From positions 186,001 to 250,000 of the forward strand of contig MKWI01000003.1 of NCBI GenBank assembly GCA_001899715.1: a DNA stretch of 64,000 nucleotides, in the 5' to 3' direction. The position numbers and the translations under genes are program-made. This document shows, piece by piece, positions 52,993 through 62,510 of this stretch (the first letter of the stretch is position 1; each line of letters begins with the position of its first letter). Below the pieces are notes generated by a model, which saw only the letters and a program-made list of their open reading frames with translations, ran no database searches and had not been told where the DNA came from. The stretch is from Sphingobium sp. 66-54. Its GTDB lineage: Bacteria > Pseudomonadota > Alphaproteobacteria > Sphingomonadales > Sphingomonadaceae.

Positions 52993-54585
52993 ATGCGCAA
53001 GAGAATGGCAAGCCTTGCCGTGGCGGGAAGCGCTGCACTGTTTGCCATGACCGCAACGCAGGCTCCGGGCGCCGACCATGCCGCGCCGCCGGGCGAGGGA
53101 AGCGCCATCTTCGCCGCCGCCTGCGCGGGCTGCCACGGCAGCGACCTCTCCGGCGGGCGCGGACCGAGCCTGTTCGATCCTCGCCTGTTCACGCGCCTGA
53201 CCGATCCCCAGATCCACGAGGCGATCGAAAAGGGCGTCAAGGACAGCGAGATGCCGCCCTTCGGCGGAACACTGGACAGCGCGCAGATCGGCGCGGTCAT
53301 CGCCTATCTCCACAGCCGCTCGGCGGAACTGGCCGGCGGCGCCACCGCGACCACGGGCGCCCCCGCCTCCGCCGCAGTGGTCCGCCCGCCACCCAACCCC
53401 GACGGCCAGCGCATCCACAGCCAGACGCAAGACTTCCAGATCGAGACGCTGGTCGATCATCTCGACACGCCTTACGGGCTCGCCTTCCTGCCCGACGGCC
53501 GCCTGCTCGTCAGCGAGCGCACGCCCACCGGCAACCTCCGGCTGATCGACCCGTCCGGCCGGCAGCCCCCCCCGCGGATCACCGGCCTGCCCGCGATCCA
53601 CCAGGGCCAGGACGCCGGGTTGCTCGATGTCGCGGTGGGGCCGAATTACGCCCGCGACGGCTGGATCTACCTCGCTTATTCGGACAGCGACCCGAGCCTG
53701 CCCGAACCGCCGCCGCCCGCGCCCGGCACGCCCGGCTTCCAGATCAAGCGCAAGCCATCCATGACGGTGATCGTGCGCGGCAAGATCGACGCGGCCAACC
53801 GCTGGACCGCGCAGCAGGAGATTTTCCGCGCACCCTGGTCCGTCTACACGCCAAGCGGGGCCCACTACGGCTCGCGCATCCTGTTCGACGGCAAGGGGCA
53901 TCTGTTTTTCTCGATCGGCGAGCGCGGCGACATGAAGAACGCACAGAACCTCGCCACGCCACTCGGCAAGATCCATCGCGTCAATCTCGATGGCTCGATC
54001 CCCGCCGACAATCCCTTCGTCCGCACGGCGGGCGCCCTCCCTTCCATCTGGAGCTATGGGCACCGCAACCCCGAGGGCCTGGCGATCGACCCACGCACCG
54101 GCCTGATCTGGGAGAGCGAGCACGGCCCGGTCGGCGGCGATGAGATCAACCTCATCGAGCGGGGCGCGAATTACGGCTGGGGTGTGGTCTCCAAGGGCAT
54201 GCAGCCGGGCATCGACGCGGTGAGCGCGCCCGGCATGGTCGATCCGGCCGCATGGTATTTCCCGACCATCGCCCCGAGCGGCATCGGCTTCTATGAAGGC
54301 AACCGCTATGCGGGCTGGAAAGGCTCGCTGTTCGTCTGCGCGCTGCGCGGCCAGCAGCTCCGACGCCTGACGATCAAGGGCCGGCACGTCGTCGATCAGG
54401 AGATAGTGTTCAGCGACCTCGGCCGCGTGCGCGCCATCGCCACCGGGCCGGATGGATTGCTCTACGTGCTGATGACCGACCCGACCGGGCCGGGCTGGAA
54501 CGTCGACTTCACCAACCCGGTGCGCGGGCGTCTGGTGCGATTGAACCCGATCACATGGCAACAGGTGGAGTTCAAATTCCAATGA
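52993..54585 (+). CDS. Cytochrome c / PQQ-type aldose sugar dehydrogenase fusion
   Basis: A 530-residue exported oxidase. Leader KRMASLAVAGSAALFAMTATQA; N-terminal cytochrome with CAGCH at residues 44-48 and MPPFGGTL as distal region; then a six-bladed propeller of the soluble aldose-sugar dehydrogenase (YliI/Asd) type: LDTPYGLAFLPDGRLLVSER, HQGQDAGLLDVAVGPNYA, GAHYGSRILFDGKGHLFFSIGERGD, SYGHRNPEGLAIDPRTG and WESEHGPVGGDEINLIERGANYGW. It would oxidise the C1 of an aldose to a lactone in the periplasm, passing electrons through its own haem. AGGGCG and GGAGGGG are upstream of ATG 52993. Followed by an overlapping aldose 1-epimerase gene, which makes sense for a C1-anomer-specific oxidase. Confidence 0.88.
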   Translation: MRKRMASLAVAGSAALFAMTATQAPGADHAAPPGEGSAIFAAACAGCHGSDLSGGRGPSLFDPRLFTRLTDPQIHEAIEKGVKDSEMPPFGGTLDSAQIGAVIAYLHSRSAELAGGATATTGAPASAAVVRPPPNPDGQRIHSQTQDFQIETLVDHLDTPYGLAFLPDGRLLVSERTPTGNLRLIDPSGRQPPPRITGLPAIHQGQDAGLLDVAVGPNYARDGWIYLAYSDSDPSLPEPPPPAPGTPGFQIKRKPSMTVIVRGKIDAANRWTAQQEIFRAPWSVYTPSGAHYGSRILFDGKGHLFFSIGERGDMKNAQNLATPLGKIHRVNLDGSIPADNPFVRTAGALPSIWSYGHRNPEGLAIDPRTGLIWESEHGPVGGDEINLIERGANYGWGVVSKGMQPGIDAVSAPGMVDPAAWYFPTIAPSGIGFYEGNRYAGWKGSLFVCALRGQQLRRLTIKGRHVVDQEIVFSDLGRVRAIATGPDGLLYVLMTDPTGPGWNVDFTNPVRGRLVRLNPITWQQVEFKFQ

Positions 54586-55727
54586 GGATGGGGTTTTCGC
54601 TTCTGCTGCTCGGCACACTGTGCTGGAGTGGCCATGCGCTCGCAGCGCCGACCGCGGGCAAGGCGCCATTCGGCACGGCCAAGGACGGCGCGCAGGTCGA
54701 TCTCGTCACGCTACGCAACGACCACGGCATGGTCGTGCAAATCTCCAGCCGGGGCGGAACGATCACGCGCATCGACGTGCCGGACCGTGAGGGCAAGCCC
54801 GGCAATGTCGTGCTCGGCGCGGCGGATTTCGCGGGCTGGGAGCGGCTGGCCGGGTTCAACAGCATCACCGGCCGCTACGCCAACCGCATCGGCGGTGGCG
54901 GCTTCACGCTCGACGGGATCTTCTACAAGCTGCCCGCCAATCCCAGGACCGGGGTCATCCTGCACGGCGGCTTTCCGGGTTTCGCCAGCAAGCTGTTCAG
55001 GACCGAGATCGTCTCACGCCCGGACCGGGCCGCAGCGCGCTTCACGCTCGTCAGCCCCGACGGCGAAAACGGCTTCCCCGGCGAATTGACCCTGCATGTC
55101 ACCTACAGCCTCGGCAACGACGATACCCTCCGGCTGGACTATGAGGCGACGACGACCAGGCCAACCGTGGTCAACCTCACCAACCACGCCTATTTCACGC
55201 TCGGCACCCACGCCAGCGGCCCGGTCTACGATCAGATCATGCAGGTGTTCGCCAGCCGCTGGACCCCAACCGATGACAATCAGGTGCCGACCGGCGAGAT
55301 CGCCCCGGTCGACGGCACGCCCTTCGATTTCCGCAAGCCCACGCGGCTGCGCGAGCGTATCTATTCAAACCATCCGCAGATGCTGCTCGCCAAGGGCATC
55401 GACCATAATTTCGTGCTCGACGGCGAGTCCGGCAAGGTGCCGCGCGTCGCGGTGCGGCTGACCGATCCGGGCAGCGGCCGCCAGCTTGAGGTGCGCACCA
55501 CCGAGCCTGCCGTGCAGATCTACAGCTCGAACAACATGTTCGGCTCGATTATCGACGGCGACGGGCGCGCCATGCGGCAGAGCGACGCCATCGCCTTCGA
55601 GACCGAGCATTTCCCGGACAGCCCGAACAAGGCCAATTTCCCTTCCACTGTGCTGCGGCCGGGCGAGACCTTCCGCTCGACCACGGAATTCGCCTTCTCC
55701 ACCGACAGGACACCCTTCCCACAATGA
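54582..55727 (+). CDS. Exported aldose 1-epimerase (GalM family)
   Basis: Interconverts alpha and beta anomers of an aldose. A 381-residue protein with a Sec leader (GFSLLLLGTLCWSGHALAA), which places it in the periplasm. GalM marks: SITGRYANRIGGGGFTLDG, LTNHAYFTLG with the catalytic histidine, and FETEHFPDSPNKANFPSTVLRPGE with the catalytic glutamate. Its ATG overlaps the dehydrogenase stop by 4 nt (ATGA) and its own stop overlaps the next start. It would supply the anomer preferred by the sugar dehydrogenase. Substrate sugar unknown. Confidence 0.92.
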   Translation: MRMGFSLLLLGTLCWSGHALAAPTAGKAPFGTAKDGAQVDLVTLRNDHGMVVQISSRGGTITRIDVPDREGKPGNVVLGAADFAGWERLAGFNSITGRYANRIGGGGFTLDGIFYKLPANPRTGVILHGGFPGFASKLFRTEIVSRPDRAAARFTLVSPDGENGFPGELTLHVTYSLGNDDTLRLDYEATTTRPTVVNLTNHAYFTLGTHASGPVYDQIMQVFASRWTPTDDNQVPTGEIAPVDGTPFDFRKPTRLRERIYSNHPQMLLAKGIDHNFVLDGESGKVPRVAVRLTDPGSGRQLEVRTTEPAVQIYSSNNMFGSIIDGDGRAMRQSDAIAFETEHFPDSPNKANFPSTVLRPGETFRSTTEFAFSTDRTPFPQ

Positions 55728-56824
55728 GCAAGCGACTGATCGGCTGCATCGCGCTGGCCCTTGCGGCGCTCCCCGCCATACCCGCTCCGGCACAGGAGGC
55801 GAGCGATCCCCTCCGCATCGTGCTGGTCGATGTCGAAGGCGGCGCGGCAGCGCTCTACATCACCCCGCAGGGTAGCTCGCTGCTCATCGACACGGGCTGG
55901 CCGACCGGCATCGGCGGGCCGCGCCCCGAGCCCGGCAAGCCCGCGCCGCCGCCGCTCAACAGCGCCGAGCGGATCGTCGCCGCCGCGCGGGCAGCCGGCC
56001 TCAGCAAAATCGACTATCTGGTCATCTCGCACTATCATGTCGACCATGTCGGCGGCGTCGAGGATCTGCTCAAGGCGTTCCCCGTCGGCACGGTGATCGA
56101 CCATGGGCCGAACCGCGAAATGCCGCCCGAAGGCGCCAATGCGGCCATGCTGCGCTTTGCGACATCGACGCTCTACCCCGCCTATCTCAAGGCGATCGAA
56201 GGGCATGAGCATCGCGTGATGAAGGCCGGCGACACGCTCGCCATCGACGGGCTGGACCTGACGGCGGTGGTCAGCGACCGCAAGGTGATAGAGGCGCCCG
56301 CCGGAGCGGCTACAAACGACGCATGCGCTACTGCCACGAGCAAGGCCCAGGACGGCGGCGAGGAAAACGCCCGCTCGCTCGGCTTCCTGATGCACTGGGG
56401 CAAGGCCCGCCTGCTCGCCGCGGCGGACACGAGCTGGAACGTGGAGAACGAACTGGCCTGCCCGCAGAACCGGATCGCGCCGGTCGATCTTTACATCGCC
56501 GACAATCACGCCAGCGACATCAGCAACAGCCCCGCCTTCGTGAACAGCATCGCGCCGCGCGTCGTGCTGTTCCAGAACGGCCCCCGCAAGGGCGCGGACG
56601 CCAGCGTTTTCGAGACGGTGCGCGCGGCCCCCCGGCACGAAGCCTTGTGGCAGATGCACACGGCCGAGCGCGCGGCCGGGCATAACGAGCCGCCGCAGCG
56701 CATCGCCAATCTTACCGGCGGCACGGATGGGCATCCGCTGAGCGTCTATGTCGCGCGTGACGGCGCGATCACTATCGTCAATCCGCGTATCGGGCATAGT
56801 GAAACCTATCCGGCCGGGAAATGA
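55724..56824 (+). CDS. Exported metallo-beta-lactamase-fold hydrolase
   Basis: A 366-residue zinc hydrolase with a Sec leader (LIGCIALALAALPAIPAPAQA-type). The zinc motif SHYHVDHVGG, DHGP, and late D/H residues (ADTSWNVENE, ADNHASD) are seen. It resembles the ComEC/Rec2-like branch of the fold. In this operon a lactonase would be the step expected after the sugar dehydrogenase, and a metallo-beta-lactamase-fold enzyme can hydrolyse lactones; this function is inference from place only. Overlaps both neighbours by 4 nt. Confidence 0.82.
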   Translation: MSKRLIGCIALALAALPAIPAPAQEASDPLRIVLVDVEGGAAALYITPQGSSLLIDTGWPTGIGGPRPEPGKPAPPPLNSAERIVAAARAAGLSKIDYLVISHYHVDHVGGVEDLLKAFPVGTVIDHGPNREMPPEGANAAMLRFATSTLYPAYLKAIEGHEHRVMKAGDTLAIDGLDLTAVVSDRKVIEAPAGAATNDACATATSKAQDGGEENARSLGFLMHWGKARLLAAADTSWNVENELACPQNRIAPVDLYIADNHASDISNSPAFVNSIAPRVVLFQNGPRKGADASVFETVRAAPRHEALWQMHTAERAAGHNEPPQRIANLTGGTDGHPLSVYVARDGAITIVNPRIGHSETYPAGK

Positions 56825-58554
56825 TCGGCGCGGTGAGGGCGGGGATCCAGAGTCCTGACCTGATTGCTACCCTGCGCGCCATCGTGGGGCGGCGCCATGT
56901 GCTGACGGATGCCGCCGCTACGCGGCGCTACCGCACCGGCTATCGCACGGGAAGCGGCGCCGCTTTGGCAGTGGTCCGCCCAGGCTCGCTGGTCGAGCTA
57001 TGGCGGGTGGCTTCCGCCTGCGTCGCGGCGGATGTCAGCCTCATCATGCAGGCCAGCAACACCGGCCTCACCGGCGGCTCGACACCGGACGGCGACGATT
57101 ATCCCGGCGGTGTCGTGCTGGTGAGCACAGTGCGGCTCGACAGGCTGCATCTCGTCGATGGCGGCCGGCAGGTCGTCTGCCTGCCCGGCGCCACGCTGTT
57201 TCAACTGGAGCGCGCCTTGCGGCCCCTGGGGCGGGAGCCGCATTCGGTGATCGGCTCCTCCTGCATCGGCGCCTCGGTGCTGGGCGGCGTGTGCAACAAC
57301 AGCGGCGGCGCGCTGGTCCAGCGCGGCCCCGCCTTCACCGAGCTGGCCCTGTTCGCGCGCGTCCAGCCGAACGGAACGCTCACCCTCGTCAACCACCTCG
57401 GCATCGCGCTTGGCGACGAGCCGGAAACGATGCTCGCGCGGCTCGAAGCCGGCGATTTTTCCCCCGCCGATGTTGCCGACGATCCCGGCAAGCGCGCATC
57501 GGCCGCCGCGAGCTACGCCGGGCATGTCCGCGCCATCGACGCCGCCACGCCCGCCCGCTTCAATGCCGATCCGCGCTATCTCCACGAAGCGTCGGGCTGC
57601 GCCGGCAAGCTTATCCTGTTCGCGGTGCGGCTCGACACCTTCCCACGGGACGAGGACACGACCACCTTCTACATCGGCACAAACGACCCGGCGCAACTGA
57701 CCGCCCTGCGCCGGGCGGTGCTGGGCACGTTCCGGCACCTGCCGGTGGCCGGCGAATATATGCACCGCACCGCCTTCGATATCGCGGCGGTCTATGGGAA
57801 AGACACCTTCCTCGCCGTCCAGCATCTGGGCACCGATCGGCTCCCCAAGCTGTTCGCGGCCAAAGCGTGGATCGACAGCGTCGCGGCCCGGTTGGGCGCG
57901 CGTTGGGCGGGGCTGGGCGACCGGCTGATGCAGGCCGCGAGCCACCTCTTTCCCAACCCGCTACCGGCGCGGATGCGCGATTATCGGGACCGCTTCGAGC
58001 ACCATCTCATTCTCAAGATGGCCGGGGGCGGCGCAGCGGAGGCCCGGAACTGGCTCACCGTCCACATGGCGGGGGAGCATGGCGCTTTCTTCGAGTGCAC
58101 GGCGGATGAAGCGGCGAAGGCGTTCCTCCATCGTTTCGCGGTCGCGGGCGCGGCCGTGCGCTACCGGGCGGTGCACCGGGAATGCGTGGAGGATATCGTC
58201 GCGCTGGACATTGCCTTGCCGCGCAACGCCGAGGATTGGGTGGAGACCCTGTCCACCGACATCGACGCGGCTATCCTGCACAAGATCTATTACGGGCATT
58301 TCTTCTGCCACGTGTTCCATCAAGACTATGTAGTGAAGAAAGGTGTCGACCCCCATGCGCTCGAACAGCGCATGCTCGCGCTGCTCGACCGGCGCGGCGC
58401 GGAATATCCGGCCGAGCACAATGTCGGCCATCTTTACCGGGCCAAGCCGGCACTGGCGGATTTCTATCGCGCGCTCGACCCGCGCAACCAGCTCAACCCC
58501 GGCATCGGCCAGACCAGCAAGGTGCGATTCTGGGGCGAAGGGCAGCCGCACTGA
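56821..58554 (+). CDS. dld: Quinone-dependent D-lactate dehydrogenase
   Basis: FAD enzyme that oxidises D-lactate to pyruvate and reduces the membrane quinone. The 577-residue length matches Dld of E. coli. Seen: FAD-binding PCMH domain with LIMQASNTGLTGGSTPDG and GSSCIGASVLGGVCNNSGGALVQRGPA, the membrane-binding middle FDRLP..FAAKAWIDSVAARL, FEHHLILKMAGGG, FHQDYVVKKGVDPHALEQRML and EHNVGHLY near the end. Last of seven overlapping genes. Its presence in a sugar-oxidation operon suggests that D-lactate is one of the end products. Confidence 0.92.
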   Translation: MIGAVRAGIQSPDLIATLRAIVGRRHVLTDAAATRRYRTGYRTGSGAALAVVRPGSLVELWRVASACVAADVSLIMQASNTGLTGGSTPDGDDYPGGVVLVSTVRLDRLHLVDGGRQVVCLPGATLFQLERALRPLGREPHSVIGSSCIGASVLGGVCNNSGGALVQRGPAFTELALFARVQPNGTLTLVNHLGIALGDEPETMLARLEAGDFSPADVADDPGKRASAAASYAGHVRAIDAATPARFNADPRYLHEASGCAGKLILFAVRLDTFPRDEDTTTFYIGTNDPAQLTALRRAVLGTFRHLPVAGEYMHRTAFDIAAVYGKDTFLAVQHLGTDRLPKLFAAKAWIDSVAARLGARWAGLGDRLMQAASHLFPNPLPARMRDYRDRFEHHLILKMAGGGAAEARNWLTVHMAGEHGAFFECTADEAAKAFLHRFAVAGAAVRYRAVHRECVEDIVALDIALPRNAEDWVETLSTDIDAAILHKIYYGHFFCHVFHQDYVVKKGVDPHALEQRMLALLDRRGAEYPAEHNVGHLYRAKPALADFYRALDPRNQLNPGIGQTSKVRFWGEGQPH

Positions 58555-58569
58555 GCACGGCCCGTGCGG

Positions 58570-58585
58570 AACTTGTTATACAGTT
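58570..58585. promoter_or_regulatory. Candidate GntR operator 2 (weak)
   Basis: AACTTGTTATACAGTT; shares TATACAGTT with operator 3. About 115 nt before the dehydratase start. Confidence 0.35.
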
Positions 58586-58666
58586 GACCCGTCGGAATTG
58601 CGGAAAATCAACGGAACACCGCAAACTAGCCGCTATCATCGCGCGCGTTTGACTTTCCTTGGCCAT

Positions 58667-58682
58667 AAACCGTATACAGTTT
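58667..58682. promoter_or_regulatory. Candidate GntR operator 3
   Basis: AAACCGTATACAGTTT, an 8-0-8 dyad with one mismatch per arm, centred on GTATAC as is usual for GntR/FCD regulators. It ends 9 nt before GGAGGA of the dehydratase, a position suited to repression. Confidence 0.6.
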
Positions 58683-58700
58683 GGCGATATCGGAGGACGA

Positions 58701-60482
58701 ATGACGCGCGATGGCGCCCCCAAGGGGCTCAGGTCACAGGAATGGTTCGCGAACCGGGACCGCCCGGATATGACCGCGACCTATCTGGAACGGTTCACCA
58801 ACTACGGACTGACCCCGGCCGAGTTGCGATCGGGCCGGCCGATCATCGGCATCGCGCAGACCGGCACGGACCTGACCCCGTGCAATCGCGTCCATATCGA
58901 CCTCGCAAAGCGGGTGCGCGACGGCATTCGGGATGCCGGCGGCATTCCCATGGAATTTCCGGTCCACCCGATTTTCGAGAACTGCCGGCGGCCAACCGCC
59001 GCGATCGACCGCAACCTCGCTTATCTGGGTCTGGTCGAAATCCTGTACGGCTACCCGCTCGATGCCGTGGTCCTCACCACCGGATGCGACAAGACGACGC
59101 CCAGCGCGATCATGGCCGCCGCGACGGTCGACCTGCCGGCCATCGTGCTCTCCAGCGGCCCCATGCTCGATGGCTGGCTCGACGGCGAGCGGGTGGGCTC
59201 GGGCACGATCCTGTGGAAAAGCCGCAAGCGGATGGCGGCCGGGGAAATCGACGAGGAGGGCTTCCTGGAAGCCGCGCTCTCCTCCGCTCCTTCGGTCGGG
59301 CACTGCAACACCATGGGCACGGCGCTGACGATGAATTCGGTCGCCGAGGCGCTGGGCCTCTCCCTGACCGGCTGCGCCGCCATTCCGGCGGCTTATGCAG
59401 CGCGCTCGCAAATGGCCTATCTCACCGGCCACCGCATCGTGGAGATGGTCCATGAGGACCTGCGTCCCTCGCGCATCCTGACGCGCGAGGCGTTTCTCGA
59501 CGCGATTGCGCTGGTCACGGCCATCGGCGGCTCGACCAACGCCCAGCCGCACATCGCCGCCATGGCGCGCCATGCCGGCGTGGAGATCGGCACGCAGGAC
59601 TGGCAGGATACCGGCTACGATCTGCCGCTGCTGGTCAATCTCCAGCCGGCCGGCACCTATCTCGGCGAGAGCTTCCACCGTGCCGGCGGCGTGCCGGCGG
59701 TAATGGCGGAGCTGCTGCGGGCGGGCAAGTTGCACGGCGACCGGCTGACGGTGACGGGCGCGTCGATGGCCGAGAATCTGGCCGGCGTCGCAGCAACGGA
59801 CAGCGATGTGATCCGCCCGTTCGATAAGCCGCTCATGGAGAAAGCCGGGTTGCTGCCGCTGCGCGGCAATCTGTTCGACTTCGCGATCATGAAAGTCAGC
59901 GTGGTCTCGCCCGAGTTCCGCCGCCGCTATCTGGAGGTGCCGGGGCGCGAAGGCGTGTTCGAGGCGCGTGCCATCGTCTTCGACGGCAGCGAGGATTACC
60001 ACGCGCGGATCAACGACCCCGCGCTGGAGATCGACGAGAATTGCATGCTGGTGATCCGCGGCGCCGGTCCCATCGGCTGGCCGGGGAGCGCCGAGGTGGT
60101 CAACATGCAGCCGCCCGACGCGCTGCTCAAGCGCGGCATCACCAGCCTGCCGACGCTGGGGGACGGCCGCCAGTCGGGCACGTCCGAGAGCCCCTCGATC
60201 GTGCATGTCTGCCCGGAGAGCGCGGCCGGCGGCGGCCTCTCCTGGCTGCGCACGGGCGACATCATCCGTGTCGACCTGAATGCCGGGCGCTGCGACGCGC
60301 TGGTCGCCGAGGAGGAAATCGAGCGCCGCAAAGCGGAAGCGCCGCCGCCCGTCCCGCCGAGCCATACGCCGTGGGAAGAGCTGTATCGCGCGCACACCGG
60401 CTCGCTCGAAACGGGGGGATGCCTGGAATTCGCCACCCATTATCGCCAGCTGGGCGCCGTGCCGCCGCGCCATAATCACTAA
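58701..60482 (+). CDS. IlvD/EDD family sugar-acid dehydratase
   Basis: Removes water from an aldonic acid to give a 2-keto-3-deoxy sugar acid, using an Fe-S cluster and a divalent metal. The 593 residues match xylonate/arabinonate dehydratases. Cluster cysteines: LTPCNRVH, TTGCDKTTPS and VGHCNTMGTA. Also seen: AIGGSTNAQPHIAAMARH and the C-terminal RGAGPIGWPGSAEVVNMQPP with SGTSESPSIVHVCPE. This is the branch of the family acting on sugar acids, not dihydroxyacids of branched amino acids. GGAGGA is 4 nt before ATG 58701, with a GntR-type operator just upstream. Followed by a GntR gene that starts on its stop codon. Confidence 0.92.
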   Translation: MTRDGAPKGLRSQEWFANRDRPDMTATYLERFTNYGLTPAELRSGRPIIGIAQTGTDLTPCNRVHIDLAKRVRDGIRDAGGIPMEFPVHPIFENCRRPTAAIDRNLAYLGLVEILYGYPLDAVVLTTGCDKTTPSAIMAAATVDLPAIVLSSGPMLDGWLDGERVGSGTILWKSRKRMAAGEIDEEGFLEAALSSAPSVGHCNTMGTALTMNSVAEALGLSLTGCAAIPAAYAARSQMAYLTGHRIVEMVHEDLRPSRILTREAFLDAIALVTAIGGSTNAQPHIAAMARHAGVEIGTQDWQDTGYDLPLLVNLQPAGTYLGESFHRAGGVPAVMAELLRAGKLHGDRLTVTGASMAENLAGVAATDSDVIRPFDKPLMEKAGLLPLRGNLFDFAIMKVSVVSPEFRRRYLEVPGREGVFEARAIVFDGSEDYHARINDPALEIDENCMLVIRGAGPIGWPGSAEVVNMQPPDALLKRGITSLPTLGDGRQSGTSESPSIVHVCPESAAGGGLSWLRTGDIIRVDLNAGRCDALVAEEEIERRKAEAPPPVPPSHTPWEELYRAHTGSLETGGCLEFATHYRQLGAVPPRHNH

Positions 60483-61255
60483 TGGAGGAAGCCGCCATCG
60501 GGCAGACTGGCGGACGCGCCTCGCCCAAGCCATATAGAGAGGGAGCACGAGCAATCAGGGACGTGGACGTGGACATTCGGGAATCAGGATTGGGGGAAGG
60601 CACACCTTCGACCCTGCGCACGCATGTAATGAAGGAATTGCGCGCGCAGATCCTGTCCGGCCGCTATCGGCCGGGAGAGCGGATCAACGAAAGCAAGATC
60701 GCGCGCGAACTCAACATCAGCCGCATCCCGGTGCGCGAGGCGCTCTCGCAATTGCAGGAGCAGGGGCTGCTCACCAGCCACGAGCGGCGCGGCATGTTCG
60801 TGACCAAATTGTCCGACGACGAGGTGCAGCAGATCAATTCGCTGCGTCTGGTGCTGGAAGCCGAAGCGATCCGGCTCGCCCGCGCCCGGATGACGCCCGC
60901 GATCCTGGCGGACCTGACCGACCTGGTCGAGCAGATGGAGAATTGGGACGGCCCCCTGATCGACGCGGTGGCGCTAGACCGGAAATTTCATGCGGCGATC
61001 TGGCGGGCGGCGGGCAATCCCTGCCTGGAGCGCGTGCTGATCTCGCTGACGACCTCGCTGTTCGCGCACCGGGCACTGGAGCATGTCAGTATGGAGATCC
61101 GCCGCTGGCGCCTCAACCACCATCGGGCCCTGCTCAATCTGGTGGCGGGCGGTGATGGCGACCCTGTGCTGGCGATGCTGGAGCATCTGCGCATGGGCTA
61201 TACCGAGCCCGAGCGCTATTCGAGCCTCGCGGTGACGGGCGCGCTCTCGACCTGA
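60482..61255 (+). CDS. GntR/FCD-family regulator
   Basis: A 257-residue regulator with an N-terminal winged helix (STLRTHVMKELRAQILSGRYRPGERINESKIARELNISRIPVREALSQLQEQGLL) and a C-terminal FCD effector domain (LRLVLEAEAIRLARARM, LDRKFHAAIWRAAGNPCL, HHRALLNLVAGGDGD) with the usual metal-binding histidines/aspartate. The start is uncertain: the ATG at 60482 overlaps the dehydratase TAA, and two in-frame GTGs near 60562-60568 would remove a poorly conserved ~28-residue extension. It probably represses the dehydratase unit and, through operator 1, the oxidase operon, with a sugar acid as inducer. Confidence 0.9.
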   Translation: MEEAAIGQTGGRASPKPYREGARAIRDVDVDIRESGLGEGTPSTLRTHVMKELRAQILSGRYRPGERINESKIARELNISRIPVREALSQLQEQGLLTSHERRGMFVTKLSDDEVQQINSLRLVLEAEAIRLARARMTPAILADLTDLVEQMENWDGPLIDAVALDRKFHAAIWRAAGNPCLERVLISLTTSLFAHRALEHVSMEIRRWRLNHHRALLNLVAGGDGDPVLAMLEHLRMGYTEPERYSSLAVTGALST

Positions 61256-61320
61256 GCGAGCCGGCGCACGACAGCGCTCCCTCCCGACACACCTCCCCCG
61301 TCTTTAACCGGAAGGATCTC

Positions 61321-62172
61321 ATGAAACTGCTTCGCTACGGACCGAAAGGCCAGGAAAAACCCGGCGTCCTCGACGATCAGGGCCGCATCCGCTCGCTCGC
61401 CGGCCATGTTGCCGATATCGACGGGGCCGTGCTCGCAACCGGCTTGGATGCAGTCCGCGCGCTCGATCCCGCCAGCCTGCCTCTCGTGCCCGATGCGGAA
61501 GCGGCGCGGATCGCCGAGCCGGTCGCGCGGGTCGGCAAGTTCCTGTGCATCGGCCTCAACTATAGCGATCATGCCGCCGAGGCGGGCCAGCCGGTGCCGG
61601 GCGAACCGATCCTGTTCACCAAGGCGACCTCGGCGATCATGGGGCCGAACGACGATATCGTGCTGCCGCCCACCTCGGCAAAGTCCGACTGGGAAGTGGA
61701 GCTGGGCGTGGTGATCGGCAAGGAGGCGCGCTACGTCTCGCGCGAGCAGGCGCTGGATCATGTCGCCGGCCTGTGCGTGGTCAACGATCTTTCCGAGCGC
61801 GAGTATCAGCTCGAACGCGCCGGCCAGTGGGACAAGGGCAAGGGCTGCGATACATTCGGCCCGTTCGGCCCGTGGCTGGTTACGCTGGACGAGATTGCGG
61901 ACATCGACGCCCTGGGCATGTGGCTGGACGTCAACGGCGAGCGCATGCAGACCGGCAACAGCGCGACGATGATCTTCGATGTGCCCTATCTGGTCCACTA
62001 TGTCAGCCAGTTCATGAGCTTGCAGCCCGGCGACATCATCAGCACCGGCACGCCCCCCGGTGTCGGCATGGGCAAGACACCGCCGCGCTTCCTCCAGGAA
62101 GGCGATATCGTGACGCTCGGTATCGACGGCCTGGGCGAACAGCGGCAGCAGGTCACGCGCTACAGAGGCTGA
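61321..62172 (+). CDS. FAH-family 2,4-diketo-3-deoxy sugar-acid hydrolase-like
   Basis: Hydrolyses a C-C bond of a 2,4-diketo-3-deoxy acid to pyruvate and a hydroxy acid. The 283-residue FAH-fold protein has FLCIGLNYSDHAAEAGQPVP, SDWEVELGVVIGKEARYVS with the metal-binding acids, VNDLSEREYQLERAGQWDKGKGCDTFGPFGPWLVT and IISTGTPPGVGMG. The QLERAGQWDKGKGCDTFGP segment is close to that of 2,4-diketo-3-deoxy-L-fuconate/rhamnonate hydrolases. GGAAGGA precedes ATG 61321. For a 6-deoxyhexose substrate the products are pyruvate and lactate; for a pentose, pyruvate and glycolate. Fits with the SDR at 62511 making its substrate. Confidence 0.88.
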   Translation: MKLLRYGPKGQEKPGVLDDQGRIRSLAGHVADIDGAVLATGLDAVRALDPASLPLVPDAEAARIAEPVARVGKFLCIGLNYSDHAAEAGQPVPGEPILFTKATSAIMGPNDDIVLPPTSAKSDWEVELGVVIGKEARYVSREQALDHVAGLCVVNDLSEREYQLERAGQWDKGKGCDTFGPFGPWLVTLDEIADIDALGMWLDVNGERMQTGNSATMIFDVPYLVHYVSQFMSLQPGDIISTGTPPGVGMGKTPPRFLQEGDIVTLGIDGLGEQRQQVTRYRG

Positions 62173-62410
62173 AGCGCCGGGGGGCGCGCAAGCTCATGCG
62201 CGCACCTTTCAGAGCAATGATCCTGTCGCGCCGAGGTTCACCGGGGCATGACAGTTCGCGTTGCTTCAACCCGAGCCTCTCCCTCAGGCCGAGCGCCGCC
62301 GGGATATGTTTGCACAGCGCCGGCGTCTCACTTTCGCGCGCCCCGAAGGGCGATATAGCCATCCAAACGAGGCAGGTGCTGGCGTGCGGCCGCTTCAGGT
62401 CGAACCCCGC

Positions 62411-62485
62411 CTGCTCCTGCACAGGCGGAAACCCATGCGCATGAGCGGACCTTTTCCGCCATAGGCTCCCGCCTGTACCAGAGCA
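62411..62485. repeat. Degenerate REP-like inverted pair 4
   Basis: CTGCTCCTGCACAGGCGGAA (62411-62430) and an inverted partner near 62463-62485 (GGCTCCCGCCTGTACCAGAG). Weaker match than pairs 1-3, but in the same kind of place: the 338-nt convergent gap 62173-62510, which otherwise has no gene. Confidence 0.55.
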
Positions 62486-62510
62486 TTGCTTCCATCTGGT
62501 GCGGATAAGC

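Noticed and set aside
58701..62172. Sulfoquinovose Entner-Doudoroff pathway
   Set aside because: It also uses an IlvD/EDD dehydratase, but ends with an aldolase and sulfolactaldehyde dehydrogenase. Here an SDR and an FAH-type hydrolase of the diketo-acid type are present.
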